Positions 25,802 through 34,905 are shown, numbered from the stretch's first letter. The stretch is DNA of 64,000 nucleotides from Methylobacterium durans (GCF_003173715.1 NZ_CP029550.1:2480001-2544000); one strand, 5' to 3'. A program made the numbers and translations. The notes: generated from the sequence alone by a model not told the origin.

Positions 25802-26407
25802 ATGGCGGAAAACGGCAAGGCACATCAGACCGTCATCAAGAAATACGCCAACCGGCGCCTCTATCACACCGGCACCTCGACCTACGTCACCCTGGAAGAT
25901 CTCGCCACGATGGTGCAGAGCGGGGAAGACTTCGTCGTCTACGACGCCCGTTCGGGCGACGACATCACCCGCTCGGTGCTCACGCAGATCATCTTCGAGC
26001 AGGAGAACAAGGCCGGCGAGGACAACCTGCTGCCCGTCGCCTTCCTGCGCCAGCTGATCCGCTTCTACGGCGACAGCATGCGCACGATGGTGCCGAGCTT
26101 CCTCGAATTCTCGATGGCGAACTTCGCCCGCGACCAGGATGGCCTGCGCGAGAAGCTCTCGCAGAGCTTCGGCCCCTCCGCCTTCCAGCACGCGCTCGAG
26201 GAGCAGGTGCGGGCCAACATGAGCTTCTTCGGCGACGCCATGAAGATGTTCTCGAATTTCGGCGGCGCCGCGCAGGGGGCGGGGGCGGCGAACCCGGTCG
26301 CCGCGCCCCCCGCGCCCGTTCCAGTACCGGCCGGCAGCGACCTCGACGACCTCAAGCGCCAGATGGCCGAGATGCAGCAGCGCCTCGAGGCGCTTGCCAA
26401 GAAATAG
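25802..26407 (+). CDS. phaR: Polyhydroxyalkanoate synthesis repressor PhaR
   Basis: A 201-residue regulator. The N-terminal PHA-accumulation DNA-binding domain is clear (VIKKYANRRLYHTGTSTYVT, then LEDLATMVQSGEDFVVYDA), followed by the PHB_acc region (LTQIIFEQENK and RQLIRFYGDSM), and the end is an Ala/Pro linker with a short coiled coil (DLKRQMAEMQQRLEALAKK). PhaR binds both DNA and nascent polymer, derepressing phasin genes when granules form. I chose the ATG at 25802 (preceded by GAGAGG) because the reading from 25619 adds 61 unrelated residues. It is divergent from phaA. Confidence 0.93.
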   Translation: MAENGKAHQTVIKKYANRRLYHTGTSTYVTLEDLATMVQSGEDFVVYDARSGDDITRSVLTQIIFEQENKAGEDNLLPVAFLRQLIRFYGDSMRTMVPSFLEFSMANFARDQDGLREKLSQSFGPSAFQHALEEQVRANMSFFGDAMKMFSNFGGAAQGAGAANPVAAPPAPVPVPAGSDLDDLKRQMAEMQQRLEALAKK

Positions 26408-26499
26408 GCTGCGGCCGTCCCGCAAAGACGGTTGACGGGGCGTTAACGGCGGCTCCACCCTTGCAGCATCCGCGTTGAGGAACGCGGAGGGCGGGCGCG

Positions 26500-26739
26500 A
26501 TGGTGCAGGGTGAGACGGGCGATCGTCCCGAAACGGAACCGGCCGGCCCGGGCAACGCTCTCGCGATCGTGTCGCCGTGCGGTTCGGGCACGCACGCCAG
26601 AAAGCCCGCGCGCAGGCCGCTCGCGGGCTTCGTGGCACAGCTGATCGTGAGCGAGGATCCGCGTCTGCGCCCGTCGCGGGCGGAGCGGACCCGATGCGCT
26701 GCGGCGGTCTACGCCGACGCCGCGCGCAGGCGCGCTTGA
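26500..26739 (+). CDS. Small conserved-looking hypothetical protein
   Basis: A 79-residue protein with a good ribosome site (CGGAGGG about nine bases before the ATG). The C-terminal half, GFVAQLIVSEDPRLRPSRAE then RTRCAAAVYADAARRR, resembles small alphaproteobacterial proteins of unknown function with an AQLIA-type helix and a basic tail. No membrane segment. It lies between phaR and the convergent rpmF. That it is a real gene is inferred from start signals and this pattern. Confidence 0.6.
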   Translation: MVQGETGDRPETEPAGPGNALAIVSPCGSGTHARKPARRPLAGFVAQLIVSEDPRLRPSRAERTRCAAAVYADAARRRA

Positions 26740-26764
26740 GGACGCGCCCGCGCGGCGAAGCCCG

Positions 26765-26953
26765 TCAGGCCTCGGCCGACTTCACCTTGAGGACCTGACG
26801 GCCGCGGTACATGCCGGTCTTCAGATCGATGTGGTGGGGGCGGCGGAGCTCGCCGGAATCCTTGTCCTCGACGTAGGTCGGGGCCTTGAGGGCATCGGCG
26901 GAGCGGCGCATGCCGCGCCGCGAGGGGGAGGTCTTTCGCTTCGGAACGGCCAT
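26765..26953 (-). CDS. rpmF: 50S ribosomal protein L32
   Basis: A 62-residue ribosomal protein starting [20 protein letters not shown], the family signature. It carries [17 protein letters not shown] at the C-terminus and no zinc cysteines, as in other alphaproteobacteria. The ATG at 26953 is chosen by that signature; a longer in-frame reading exists. It stands alone here, without the plsX and fabH genes that follow it in many bacteria. Confidence 0.96.
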
Positions 26954-27266
26954 GGCGGGATCCTGCTTATGCCAAAGCGGCGCCCGGGCGGCTCCCCCGT
27001 CTCGCCGAAGGATCGCCTCGCGCACCGTGTTCAAACGGAGATTCGAGGGCGCGCTTATAGCGGCCCGCACCCCGTCTGGCTAGAGCCGTCCCGCAGGCGG
27101 GGCGCGGGGAGGCGGCAGGGCGGCGGCGAGAGATGGCGAGCGCGGGGCCCGCGCGTCTGCGCTCGGTCCGGTGAACGCCTCATTAAGGGCCGGTTCAAGC
27201 CGCGGGGCCTAGCCGTTGCCTGCCGATGCGGCCGTCCGGGCCGTCACGGCGCCGGGAGATCCCGCC

Positions 27267-27659
27267 ATGACCTCGTCGCTCACCCCCGCGTCCCTGGTGC
27301 GCAGCCTCGCCCTCGCATTCTGCCTCGCCGCGGCCCCCGCGCTCGCGCAGTCGCCGGCCCCCGCGCCGCCCACCAAGCCGAACCCGATGGCCCCGGCCGC
27401 GCCGGCCGCCCCCGCGGCGCCGACGAAGCCCAGCGCCCCCGTCGCGGGCGCGCCGAACGCCGCCAAGGCCGCGCTCGTCGACCTCAACAGCGCCAGCGCC
27501 GAGGAACTCGACGCGCTGCCCGGCATCGGCGCGGCGCGCTCGGCGGCGATCATCAAGGGCCGGCCCTACAAGGGCAAGGACGAGCTCCTGTCGCGGAAGA
27601 TCGTCCCGCAGAACGTCTACGAGTCCATCAAGGACAAGGTCATCGCCAAGCAGAAATAG
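27267..27659 (+). CDS. Secreted helix-hairpin-helix protein (ComEA-like)
   Basis: A 130-residue exported protein: signal peptide ([20 protein letters not shown]), an Ala/Pro spacer, and a C-terminal ComEA-type helix-hairpin-helix ([20 protein letters not shown], then [19 protein letters not shown]). ComEA-like proteins bind incoming double-stranded DNA in the periplasm, but many short homologues occur in species without known competence. The ATG at 27267 follows GGGAG. No other competence gene is near, so a role in DNA uptake is only possible. Confidence 0.85.
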   Translation: MTSSLTPASLVRSLALAFCLAAAPALAQSPAPAPPTKPNPMAPAAPAAPAAPTKPSAPVAGAPNAAKAALVDLNSASAEELDALPGIGAARSAAIIKGRPYKGKDELLSRKIVPQNVYESIKDKVIAKQK

Positions 27660-27672
27660 GCGTCCGGGGCCG

Positions 27673-27701
27673 AGCCCGGCCCGCGTCCCGCGGACCGGGC
27701 T
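27673..27701 (+). terminator. Long GC hairpin after helix-hairpin-helix gene
   Basis: Nested arms AGCCCGG/CCGGGCT and CCGCG/CGCGG form a 12-pair stem with one C-A mismatch and a three-base loop. It begins 14 bases past the stop. No T-run follows. Confidence 0.5.
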
Positions 27702-27763
27702 TGCGGGCGGCGGGCGCGGATGGTAGGCGGCGAAAACCGCTTGTCCCTCAAAGACCTGAGCCG

Positions 27764-28390
27764 ATGCCCGCCTCACCGACCATCCGCCTCCACCGCGGCG
27801 ACCTGCCTGCCGATTACGAGGCGGGCCCCGCCATCGCGATCGACACCGAGACGCTGGGCCTCAACCCCCATCGCGACCGGCTCTGCGTCGTGCAGATCTC
27901 CCGCGGCGACGGCAGCGCCGACGTCGTCCAGATCCTGCCCGAGGGGCCTGCGCCCGAGGTGCTGAAGCGGGTACTCGCCGATCCGGCCGTGCTCAAGATC
28001 TTCCACTTCGCCCGCTTCGACCTCGCGGTGCTGTTCCGCTATCTCGGCGTGATGCCGGCGCCGGTCTACTGCACCAAGATCGCCTCGAAGCTCGCCCGCA
28101 CCTACACCGACCGGCACGGGCTCAAGGACGTGGTCCGCGAACTCGTCGGAACGGACCTGTCGAAGCAGCAGCAATCCTCCGACTGGGGGGCGGAGACCCT
28201 CAGCCAGGCGCAGGTCGAGTACGCGGCGTCCGACGTGCTGCACCTGCACGCCGCCCGGGCGCGCCTCGACGCGATGCTCGCCCGCGAGGGCCGCACCGAC
28301 CTCGCGCAGGCCTGCTTCGCCTTCCTGCCGACCCGCGCCCGGCTCGATCTGGCGGGCTGGTCCGAGATCGACATCTTCGCCCATTCCTGA
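27764..28390 (+). CDS. rnd: Ribonuclease D, short form
   Basis: A 208-residue 3'-5' exonuclease of the DEDDy class. Exo I is IAIDTETLGLN, Exo II is IFHFARFDLAVL, and Exo III is EYAASDVLHLHAA (Y and D conserved). It trims tRNA and other small-RNA 3' ends. At about half the E. coli length it lacks the HRDC domains, which is normal for the alphaproteobacterial short form. The ATG at 27764 lies after GACCTGAG; earlier in-frame sequence is unrelated. It is followed by the lpt cluster. Confidence 0.92.
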   Translation: MPASPTIRLHRGDLPADYEAGPAIAIDTETLGLNPHRDRLCVVQISRGDGSADVVQILPEGPAPEVLKRVLADPAVLKIFHFARFDLAVLFRYLGVMPAPVYCTKIASKLARTYTDRHGLKDVVRELVGTDLSKQQQSSDWGAETLSQAQVEYAASDVLHLHAARARLDAMLAREGRTDLAQACFAFLPTRARLDLAGWSEIDIFAHS

Positions 28391-28633
28391 ATGCGGCGAC
28401 CGACCGGGTGCGACGACGCACATCCCTACGGTGAGAGGGGGTCTCTTCATCCCGCAACCGCGCGTCATGGTTGAACATTCGGAAACGCTCAGGCCATAAC
28501 TTCGCCACCCGGCGGGCGCATCCGGCTCCCGCCGACGCGGGATTCATGGCGGGATTCATGGCCGCTGCGGCTGCAAGCGCGCGTGAAGCTGCCCGGGTCG
28601 CGATCGTCCGGGCTCAGTCCCTTCGGGAAAGTC

Positions 28634-29365
28634 ATGCCAGTGGTGGACGCCGTCGAGACGAGGGAGGCCGCGAGCCGCGAGAGCGCGCTTCGGACGCGCG
28701 CGCATGCCCGCGCGCGCAGCCACAGCGCCCGGGTGCGCCGGCTGCGCCTCGTCATCCCGGTGGCGACGGGCGCCGCCGGGCTCCTCCTCGCGGCGGCCCT
28801 GCTCAACCCCTTCGGCGGCAGCGCGCCCTCCGTCTCGGTCGGTCCGGTCAGCCTGACGGGCAGCAAGGTCAAGATGGAGAATCCGCGCCTCTCGGGTTTC
28901 CGCAAGGGTGATCGCGGCTACGAGGTCACGGCGGCCGCGGCCCTCCAGGACATGCGGCGCCCGAGCCTGATCGAGCTCGAGGCCATGCGCGGCCACATGG
29001 CCACCGACGACAAGGGCGGAATCGCCCGGCTCGAGGCGGCGACCGGCCTGTTCGACACCGGCCGCGAGGCGCTGACGCTGGAGCGGGACATCCGGCTCTG
29101 GACCGACAAGGGCGAGGAGATCCGGCTGCGCTCGGCCGCCATCGACTTCAAGGCCGGCTCCGTGACGTCGCGCGAGCCCGTCACCGTGACGGTGCCGAGC
29201 GGCTCGGTCACCGCCGACAGCCTCGACGTCGTCGAGAACGGCAAGGTGATCTCCTTCGTCGGCAACGTGCGCACCGTGTTCCAGGCGCCAGAGCGGGAGG
29301 CGGCCGAGACGGGCAGCGCCCGCATCCGCACCTCGGCGGCCGAGCCGACGGACGGGCACCCATGA
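28634..29365 (+). CDS. lptC: LPS export inner-membrane protein LptC
   Basis: About 243 residues from the chosen ATG. A cytoplasmic basic N-terminus precedes one membrane helix (RLVIPVATGAAGLLLAAALL) and a periplasmic beta-jellyroll (MENPRLSGFRKGDRGYEVTA to VISFVGNVRTVF). LptC receives lipopolysaccharide from LptB2FG and passes it to LptA. The stop overlaps the lptA start by four bases. An earlier start at 28583 is possible. The order lptC-lptA-lptB-rpoN-hpf-ptsN is well conserved in proteobacteria and supports the call. Confidence 0.9.
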   Translation: MPVVDAVETREAASRESALRTRAHARARSHSARVRRLRLVIPVATGAAGLLLAAALLNPFGGSAPSVSVGPVSLTGSKVKMENPRLSGFRKGDRGYEVTAAAALQDMRRPSLIELEAMRGHMATDDKGGIARLEAATGLFDTGREALTLERDIRLWTDKGEEIRLRSAAIDFKAGSVTSREPVTVTVPSGSVTADSLDVVENGKVISFVGNVRTVFQAPEREAAETGSARIRTSAAEPTDGHP

Positions 29366-30117
29366 GCCGGCGCCTTCCCCTCCGGCTCGCCGCGGCCCTC
29401 GCCGCGGGCGGCCTCGCCCTCGGCGCGGTGCCGGCGCTCGCCCAGAAGCCGGCCGCCCCCGCGGTCGCGCCGGCGCCCCGCAAGGAGAGCGCGCCGCTCG
29501 GCGCCCTCGGTGGCGGCGGCAAGGACCCGATCAAGATCGACGCCGACCGGCTCGATGTCTTCGACCGCGAGAACAAGGCGGTGTTCGCCGGCAACGTCGT
29601 GGCGGTCCAGGGCGACAGCACCATCCGCTGCTCCAGCCTGACCGTGCATTACAAGCGCGGCAAGGAGGCGAAGAAGACGGAGGGCACGCCCGGCGAGGAG
29701 GCGGCCGAGAAGCCCCCCATGGCCGAGAACGGCATCCAGAAGGTCGAGTGCGCCGGCCCCGTCACCGTGGTCCAGAAGGATCAGGTCGCCACCGGCGACA
29801 ACGCCGTGTTCGATCAGACGGCCCGCCGCATCGTGCTCACCGGCAACGTCGTGCTGAGCCAGTGCCAGAACGTCACCCGCGGCTCGCGCCTCGTCTACGA
29901 CATGGGCACCGGCCGGGCGAACATGGACCCGGTCGCGGGCGGGCGCGTCTCCGCCCTGTTCGTGCCGGGCGAGAAGGGCGACGCCAAGGGCGGCGCCAAG
30001 GGCTGTCCGCCGCCGCCGAACCTCGCCAGGCCGGATTCCGCCAAGCCGGACATCGCCAAGAAGGCGCCGGACGGCGCCGACCAGCCCGCCGGGAAGGCGC
30101 GGGCCCAGGCTCCGTGA
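29362..30117 (+). CDS. lptA: Periplasmic LPS transport protein LptA
   Basis: A 251-residue exported protein with signal peptide (LRLAAALAAGGLALGAVPAL, cut after AQ). The OstA/LptA beta-jellyroll shows the family repeats: KIDADRLDVFDRENKAVFAG, NVVAVQGDSTIRC, then DNAVFDQTARRIVLTGNVVL. It forms the periplasmic bridge from LptC to LptD. There is an Ala/Pro-rich tail and a lysine-rich insert (KRGKEAKKTEG) between strands. ATGA overlap with lptC shows coupling. Confidence 0.93.
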   Translation: MSRRLPLRLAAALAAGGLALGAVPALAQKPAAPAVAPAPRKESAPLGALGGGGKDPIKIDADRLDVFDRENKAVFAGNVVAVQGDSTIRCSSLTVHYKRGKEAKKTEGTPGEEAAEKPPMAENGIQKVECAGPVTVVQKDQVATGDNAVFDQTARRIVLTGNVVLSQCQNVTRGSRLVYDMGTGRANMDPVAGGRVSALFVPGEKGDAKGGAKGCPPPPNLARPDSAKPDIAKKAPDGADQPAGKARAQAP

Positions 30118-30124
30118 GCCCCCG

Positions 30125-31003
30125 TTGAGCGCCTCGTCCCTACCCCTCCAGGCGGCGCAGCCCCTGCGGACGCATGCCGCGGGCACGGCCTCGCGCGTGC
30201 GCGCGCCCTCCCTCCTCGGCCGCCTGCTCGGCCGCCATCGCCCGGCCCCGGACACCGACGGGGAGCCCGCCGAGGGCGGGCCCGGCATCCTCTGCGTGCG
30301 GGGCCTGCGCAAGAGCTACGGCAGCCGCACCGTGGTGCACGAGGCGGGGCTCACCGTCCACAACGGCGAGGCGGTGGGGCTGCTCGGGCCGAACGGCGCG
30401 GGCAAGACCACGATCTTCTACATGATCACCGGCCTCGTCTCGGCCGACCAGGGCCACATCACCCTCGACGGGATGCCGATCACCCACCTGCCGATGTACC
30501 AGCGGGCCCGGCTCGGCATCGGCTACCTGCCGCAGGAGGCCTCGATCTTCCGCGGGCTCACCGTCGAGGACAACATCCGGGCGGTGCTCGAAGTGGCCGA
30601 GCCCGACCGGAAGGAGCGCGCCCGCAAGCTCGACGCCCTGCTCGAGGAGTTCAACATCACGCGCCTGCGCAAGTCGCCCTCCATCGCCCTGTCGGGCGGC
30701 GAGCGGCGCCGCTGCGAGATCGCCCGGGCGCTGGCCTCCTCGCCGAGCTTCATGCTGCTCGACGAGCCCTTCGCCGGCATCGACCCGATCGCGGTCGGCG
30801 ACATCCAGGACCTCGTGAAGCACCTGAAGGGCCGCGGCATCGGCGTGCTCATCACCGACCACAATGTCCGCGAGACGCTGGGCCTGATCGACCGGGCCTA
30901 CATCGCCCATTCCGGCCGGATCCTCACCGAAGGTACGCCGGAGGAGATCGTGGCGAACCCGGAGGCGCGCCGGCTCTATCTCGGCGAGGATTTCCGCCTC
31001 TAG
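30125..31003 (+). CDS. lptB: LPS export ABC transporter ATPase LptB
   Basis: A 292-residue ATP-binding subunit. Walker A is GLLGPNGAGKTT, the Q-loop is YLPQEASIFRGL, the signature is ALSGGERRRCEIAR, Walker B is FMLLDEPFAGIDP and the H-loop is ITDHNVRE. It powers extraction of lipopolysaccharide from the inner membrane together with LptFG, which are not in the window. The N-terminus is about 55 residues longer than usual and basic; the TTG at 30125 may be too far upstream, and an internal start nearer ILCVRGLRKSYG is possible. Confidence 0.94.
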   Translation: MSASSLPLQAAQPLRTHAAGTASRVRAPSLLGRLLGRHRPAPDTDGEPAEGGPGILCVRGLRKSYGSRTVVHEAGLTVHNGEAVGLLGPNGAGKTTIFYMITGLVSADQGHITLDGMPITHLPMYQRARLGIGYLPQEASIFRGLTVEDNIRAVLEVAEPDRKERARKLDALLEEFNITRLRKSPSIALSGGERRRCEIARALASSPSFMLLDEPFAGIDPIAVGDIQDLVKHLKGRGIGVLITDHNVRETLGLIDRAYIAHSGRILTEGTPEEIVANPEARRLYLGEDFRL

Positions 31004-31163
31004 GGGAGCGATCACGAACGCGACGCGGGCGCGTTGATCGCGATCATCGGGGCTACCGGGCCGCACACCAACCGGAAAGCAATCTGTCCGACACTTCCGA
31101 CTGCGCCGATTGTGCCGCCGCGGCCACGGCGGCACGCCGCGACGCGCCGTGTGCGATCACGCT

Positions 31164-31191
31164 TTGACGTGTCCGCGCAATGGGTCTAAAT
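31164..31191 (+). promoter_or_regulatory. Candidate promoter of rpoN
   Basis: TTGACG (31164-31169), a 16-base spacer and CTAAAT (31186-31191) lie about 85 bases before the rpoN start. The -35 is near consensus. Assignment is by sequence and position only. Confidence 0.42.
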
Positions 31192-31274
31192 CTGGATCTC
31201 GGGAAAGAAGCAAGAAACGTGCCGTCGCCGACGGCAGGGGTTTCCACGTCGCATCGGAGAATCGGGGCTTCGCG

Positions 31275-32822
31275 ATGAGTTTGCTGCAACGGCTGGAGAT
31301 GCGCCAGGGTCAGGCCCTGGTGATGACGCCGCAGCTCCTGCAGGCCATCAAGCTTCTCCAGCTTTCCCAGCTCGACCTCGCCGCCTACGTCGATGCCGAG
31401 CTCGAGCGCAACCCGCTCTTGGAGCGGGTCGACGGCGAGGCCCACGGATCGGCCGAGCAGCCCGAGAGCGGCGGCGGCGAGGCGGGCGAGGGCGGCGAGG
31501 CCGAGGGCGGCGAGCCCGAATCCTGGCTCACCCACGACATGAGCCCGGACCGCGGCGAGATCGAGGGCGATTTCGACACGCGCCTCGACAACGTCTTCCC
31601 CGACGAGAACCCGAGCCCGGCCCGGGAGGCGGGCTCCGGCGACGTGCTCTCGCTGACGCCCGCGCCCTACGGCAACACGGGCGGCAGCTTCGACGCCGAG
31701 GCGCCCGATTTCGAGGCGTCGCTCACGGCCGAGACCTCCCTGCGCGAGCATCTCGCGGGCCAGCTCGACCTCGCCACCCGCGATCCCGTCGAGCGCCTGA
31801 TCGGCGGCTTCCTGATCGACGCGGTCGACGAGGCGGGTTACCTGCGGGAATCGATCGACGGGATCGCCGAGCGGCTCGGCACGAGCCTCGACACGGTGGC
31901 CCGCGTCCTGAAGATCGTCCAGGGCTTCGACCCGGCGGGGGTCGCGGCGCGCGACCTCGCCGAGTGCCTCGCGATCCAGCTCCGCGAGAAGGACCGCTAC
32001 GACCCGGCGATGCAGGCGCTGGTCTCCCGGCTCGACCTCGTCGCCAAGCGCGATTTCCCGGCGCTCCGCCGGGTCTGCGGCGTCGACGACGAGGACCTCG
32101 TCGAGATGCTGGCCGAGATCCGCCGCCTCGATCCGAAGCCCGGCCGCGCCTTCGGCACGAGCGCCGTCGAGGTGCTGATCCCCGACGTGTTCGTGCGCGC
32201 GGCGCCGGACGGCTCCTGGCTCGTCGAGCTCAACGGCGAGGCGCTGCCCCGCGTCCTCGTCAACCAGAGCTACTATGCCCGGGTCTCGAAGGGCTCGGTG
32301 GCCGAGGGCGACAAGGCGTTCCTCTCCGAGTGCCTGCAGACCGCGAACTGGCTGACGCGGAGCCTGGAGCAGCGGGCCCGCACCATCCTGAAGGTCGCCA
32401 CCGAGATCGTGCGCCAGCAGGACGGCTTCTTCGTGCACGGGGTCACGCACCTGCGCCCCCTCAACCTGAAGACCGTGGCCGAGGCGATCGGCATGCACGA
32501 GAGCACGGTCTCGCGGGTCACCTCCAACAAGTCGATCGGCACGGGCCGCGGCACGCTGGAGATGAAGTACTTCTTCACCGCCGCGATCCCCGGCGCGGCG
32601 GGGGCGGCGGCGCATTCCTCCGAGGCCGTGCGCCACCGCATCAAGCAGCTCGTGGACGGGGAGACGCCGAGCGACGTGCTCTCGGACGACGCGCTCGTGC
32701 AGAAATTGCGAGACGAGGGCATCGACATCGCCCGCCGCACGGTGGCGAAGTACCGGGAGTCGCTGCGCATCCCCTCCTCGATCGAGCGGCGCCGGGGGAA
32801 CTTCGCGCAGGCCCTGCGCTGA
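31275..32822 (+). CDS. rpoN: RNA polymerase sigma-54 factor
   Basis: A 515-residue alternative sigma factor. The glutamine/leucine-rich region I opens the protein (MRQGQALVMTPQLLQAIKLL), followed by an acidic region II rich in Gly and Glu, the core-binding domain, a helix-turn-helix (TVAEAIGMHESTVSRVTSNK) and the RpoN box ARRTVAKYRESL near the end. It recognises -24/-12 promoters and needs AAA+ activators. The ATG at 31275 matches the family start; an in-frame reading from 31110 is longer. It follows lptB and precedes hpf and ptsN in the conserved order. Confidence 0.97.
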   Translation: MSLLQRLEMRQGQALVMTPQLLQAIKLLQLSQLDLAAYVDAELERNPLLERVDGEAHGSAEQPESGGGEAGEGGEAEGGEPESWLTHDMSPDRGEIEGDFDTRLDNVFPDENPSPAREAGSGDVLSLTPAPYGNTGGSFDAEAPDFEASLTAETSLREHLAGQLDLATRDPVERLIGGFLIDAVDEAGYLRESIDGIAERLGTSLDTVARVLKIVQGFDPAGVAARDLAECLAIQLREKDRYDPAMQALVSRLDLVAKRDFPALRRVCGVDDEDLVEMLAEIRRLDPKPGRAFGTSAVEVLIPDVFVRAAPDGSWLVELNGEALPRVLVNQSYYARVSKGSVAEGDKAFLSECLQTANWLTRSLEQRARTILKVATEIVRQQDGFFVHGVTHLRPLNLKTVAEAIGMHESTVSRVTSNKSIGTGRGTLEMKYFFTAAIPGAAGAAAHSSEAVRHRIKQLVDGETPSDVLSDDALVQKLRDEGIDIARRTVAKYRESLRIPSSIERRRGNFAQALR

Positions 32823-32855
32823 CCCGCCGCGCCCCGAATCGGGCGAGCGCGCGCG

Positions 32856-32884
32856 TTGACTTCTGAAGGCGGCAATCCTTAACT
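32856..32884 (+). promoter_or_regulatory. Candidate promoter of hpf
   Basis: TTGACT (32856-32861), a 17-base spacer and TTAACT (32879-32884) lie 32 bases before the hpf start, with a strong CCGGAGGAATC ribosome site after it. Confidence 0.5.
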
Positions 32885-32916
32885 CCGCGTAACCACATCG
32901 AGAGACCGGAGGAATC

Positions 32917-33519
32917 ATGGGGTCATTGCGCGTCACAGGCCACGGCCTGGACCTTGGCGAGTCCCTGCGGGGGCGCGTCGAAGAGCGGATGGCAGCCACC
33001 CTCTCGAAATACCTCGACAGCCACATGAACGGGACGTGCTCCGGGCACGTCACGCTCCGCCGCGACGGCACCGCCTACCGGACCGACTGCGTGCTGCATC
33101 TCGTCTCCGGCCTGACGATCGAGGCCTCGTCCGCCGCCCACGACGCCCGCTCGAGCTTCGAGCAGACGGCGGACCGGCTGGAGAAGCGCCTGCGCCGCTA
33201 CAAGCACAAGCTCAAGGACCACGGTGCGGCCGAGCACAACGGCGCGACGGTCGAGGCGGCCTACGCCGTGTTCGCCGCCCCCGAGGAGGAGCCGGAGGAG
33301 GCCGAGGACGAGGTGGACGGCGCGGCCCACCCGCCGGTGGTGGCCGAGAGCACCAAGACCCTCCAGCGCCGCTCGGTCAGCGAGGCGGTGAGCGCGCTCG
33401 ACATGACGGGGGCGCCGGTCATCGTCTTCGTTCACGCTGGCACCGGACGCATCAACGTCGTATATCGGCGCAGCGACGGAGCGATCGGCTGGGTCGATCC
33501 GCCCGACGCCGCGTCCTGA
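32917..33519 (+). CDS. hpf: Ribosome hibernation-promoting factor, long form
   Basis: A 200-residue long-type HPF. The N-terminal domain (about 1-105: LRVTGHGLDLGESLRGRVEE, then the ADRLEKRLRRYKHKLKDH helix) binds the 30S decoding site. An acidic linker (EEEPEEAEDEVDG) leads to the C-terminal dimerisation domain (KTLQRRSVSEAVSALDM to VVYRRSDGAIGWVDPP), which joins two ribosomes as inactive 100S particles. Its position after rpoN is conserved. It has its own likely promoter and a near-ideal ribosome site, fitting growth-phase control. Confidence 0.95.
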   Translation: MGSLRVTGHGLDLGESLRGRVEERMAATLSKYLDSHMNGTCSGHVTLRRDGTAYRTDCVLHLVSGLTIEASSAAHDARSSFEQTADRLEKRLRRYKHKLKDHGAAEHNGATVEAAYAVFAAPEEEPEEAEDEVDGAAHPPVVAESTKTLQRRSVSEAVSALDMTGAPVIVFVHAGTGRINVVYRRSDGAIGWVDPPDAAS

Positions 33520-33673
33520 AACCGACGCGCGCGGAGCGGGGCCGGAACCGGCCTCGGACGCCGCTCATTGACCAAAGGGCCGAGCGGGTCCGGGCTTCAA
33601 GCCCGGGGCCCGCGGCACCACACTCACTGCGCGGGGTTCATCGCGAGCCCTGCCGACGGGGCAGCGGTCCTCC

Positions 33674-34141
33674 ATGTCAGTGCTGGAATTCCTCGATCCG
33701 AATTCCGTGATGCCCTCGCTGCGCGCCCGCGCCAAGAAGCAGGTGCTGCAGGATCTGAGCGCCCAGGCCGTGCGCCGGCTGCCCGCCCTCGACGAGCGGG
33801 AGGTGTTCGAGACCCTGCTGCAGCGCGAGCGCCTCGGCTCGACGGGCATCGGCGACGGCGTCGCGATCCCGCACGGCAAGCTGCCGGGGCTCGACCGGCT
33901 GTTCGGCCTCGTCGCCCGCCTGGAGCGGCCGGTCGATTTCGAGGCCCTGGACGGGCAGCCCGTGGACATCGCCTTCCTGCTGCTCGCGCCCGAGGGGGCG
34001 GGGGCCGACCACCTGAAGGCGCTCGCCCAGGTCGCCCGCATCCTGCGCGAGCCCGGCATGCTGGAGCGGATCCGCGCCGCCCGCGACGCCAGCGCCCTCT
34101 ACGCGCTCCTGACCCACACCTCGGCCTCGCAGGCCGCGTGA
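33674..34141 (+). CDS. ptsN: Nitrogen-PTS EIIA protein PtsN
   Basis: A 155-residue EIIA-type protein. Phosphoacceptor H67 is in GVAIPHGKLPGLDRL, preceded by LLQRERLGSTGIGDG and followed by PVDIAFLLLAPEGAGADHLK, all family landmarks. EIIA-Ntr receives phosphate from NPr and EI-Ntr and regulates potassium transport, sensor kinases and carbon or nitrogen responses. Its partner genes are not in the window. It follows hpf after 154 bases. Confidence 0.95.
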   Translation: MSVLEFLDPNSVMPSLRARAKKQVLQDLSAQAVRRLPALDEREVFETLLQRERLGSTGIGDGVAIPHGKLPGLDRLFGLVARLERPVDFEALDGQPVDIAFLLLAPEGAGADHLKALAQVARILREPGMLERIRAARDASALYALLTHTSASQAA

Positions 34142-34152
34142 GAGCCTGTCCC

Positions 34153-34537
34153 GTGAGCCGACCGTCCTTCCACCGCGCGGGCACGCGCGTCGCCCTGCTC
34201 GCGACCCCGCTCGCCGTCCCCTCGCCATCTCCCTCGCCATCTCCCTCGCCTTGGCCCCCCGGCCGCCCGCGCCCAGGGCGGGGATACGGCCTGCGCCCGC
34301 GACGTCCTCGTCGCCCAGTCGATGCAGCGGCAGGCGGTCGACCAGCTGGAGCAGGCGGAGGGCGACGACGCTTCCCGCTGCCGCATCTGGCGCCGCCACG
34401 TCGAGACCATGCGCCGGGTGGCGACCGTCTACGGGCGCTGCCTGTCGGGAGGCGAGCGCACGGAGCGGCTCGCCCAGGTCCAGGGCTCGGAGAAGGAGTT
34501 CTCGGGGCTGATCAAGACCCGCTGCCGGGGGATGTGA
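34153..34537 (+). pseudogene. Small secreted cysteine-containing protein, two frameshifts
   Basis: Three frames encode one 128-residue exported protein. MSRPSFHRAGTRVALLATPL is in the first, LAISLAISLALAP in the second, AARAQGGDTACARDVLVAQS onward in the third. One extra C in the run at 34217-34220 and one in the six-C run at 34255-34260 restore a clean signal peptide and mature domain (RCRIWRRHVETMRRVATVYGR with paired cysteines). I do not recognise the domain. It starts with GTG 12 bases after ptsN. The double break inside the signal peptide is better explained by under-called C runs than by decay. Confidence 0.62.
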
Positions 34538-34905
34538 CGAGGCCGGGACGCGCTCGGCGAATGCGCGGTCACCCGGCGGCCTATCGGACGCGGCATCGCG
34601 GGCCGGCCGGTTCAAATCATCGTGTTGATCGTGCGCGCGGCGCTGCGTGCGCCGGCTTCGCTGCCTGATCGGCGCGCGTCCGCGCTCGGGCTCGCGAGGA
34701 CTGGCGTTAAACCATTGGCATCACAGAAACTTATCTTTGGCGTAGACTTGGCGCCCCGCTCATGTTCGCTTTATGTTCCAATTGCGGGCCGACCACAGCT
34801 TGGCTTTCTCGAGGTCGACCGCCTGCGCGGGAATGGTCAAGATTTGGAACTGCGATAGTTTGATCGCGTAGCCATGAACAACCTGACGCGGGGTCGGAGA
34901 GACTG
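34538..34905. other. Intergenic region with falling GC content
   Basis: No credible gene. The right half (about 34700-34900) is clearly less GC-rich than the rest of the window (for example TTAAACCATTGGCATCACAG), and an open frame from a TTG at 34622 lacks start signals. It probably carries the promoter of the 34906 gene. Confidence 0.5.

Noticed and set aside
34622..34858. Open frame of 78 codons from a TTG start
   Set aside because: No ribosome site, no recognisable pattern, and it lies in the probable promoter region of the 34906 gene.
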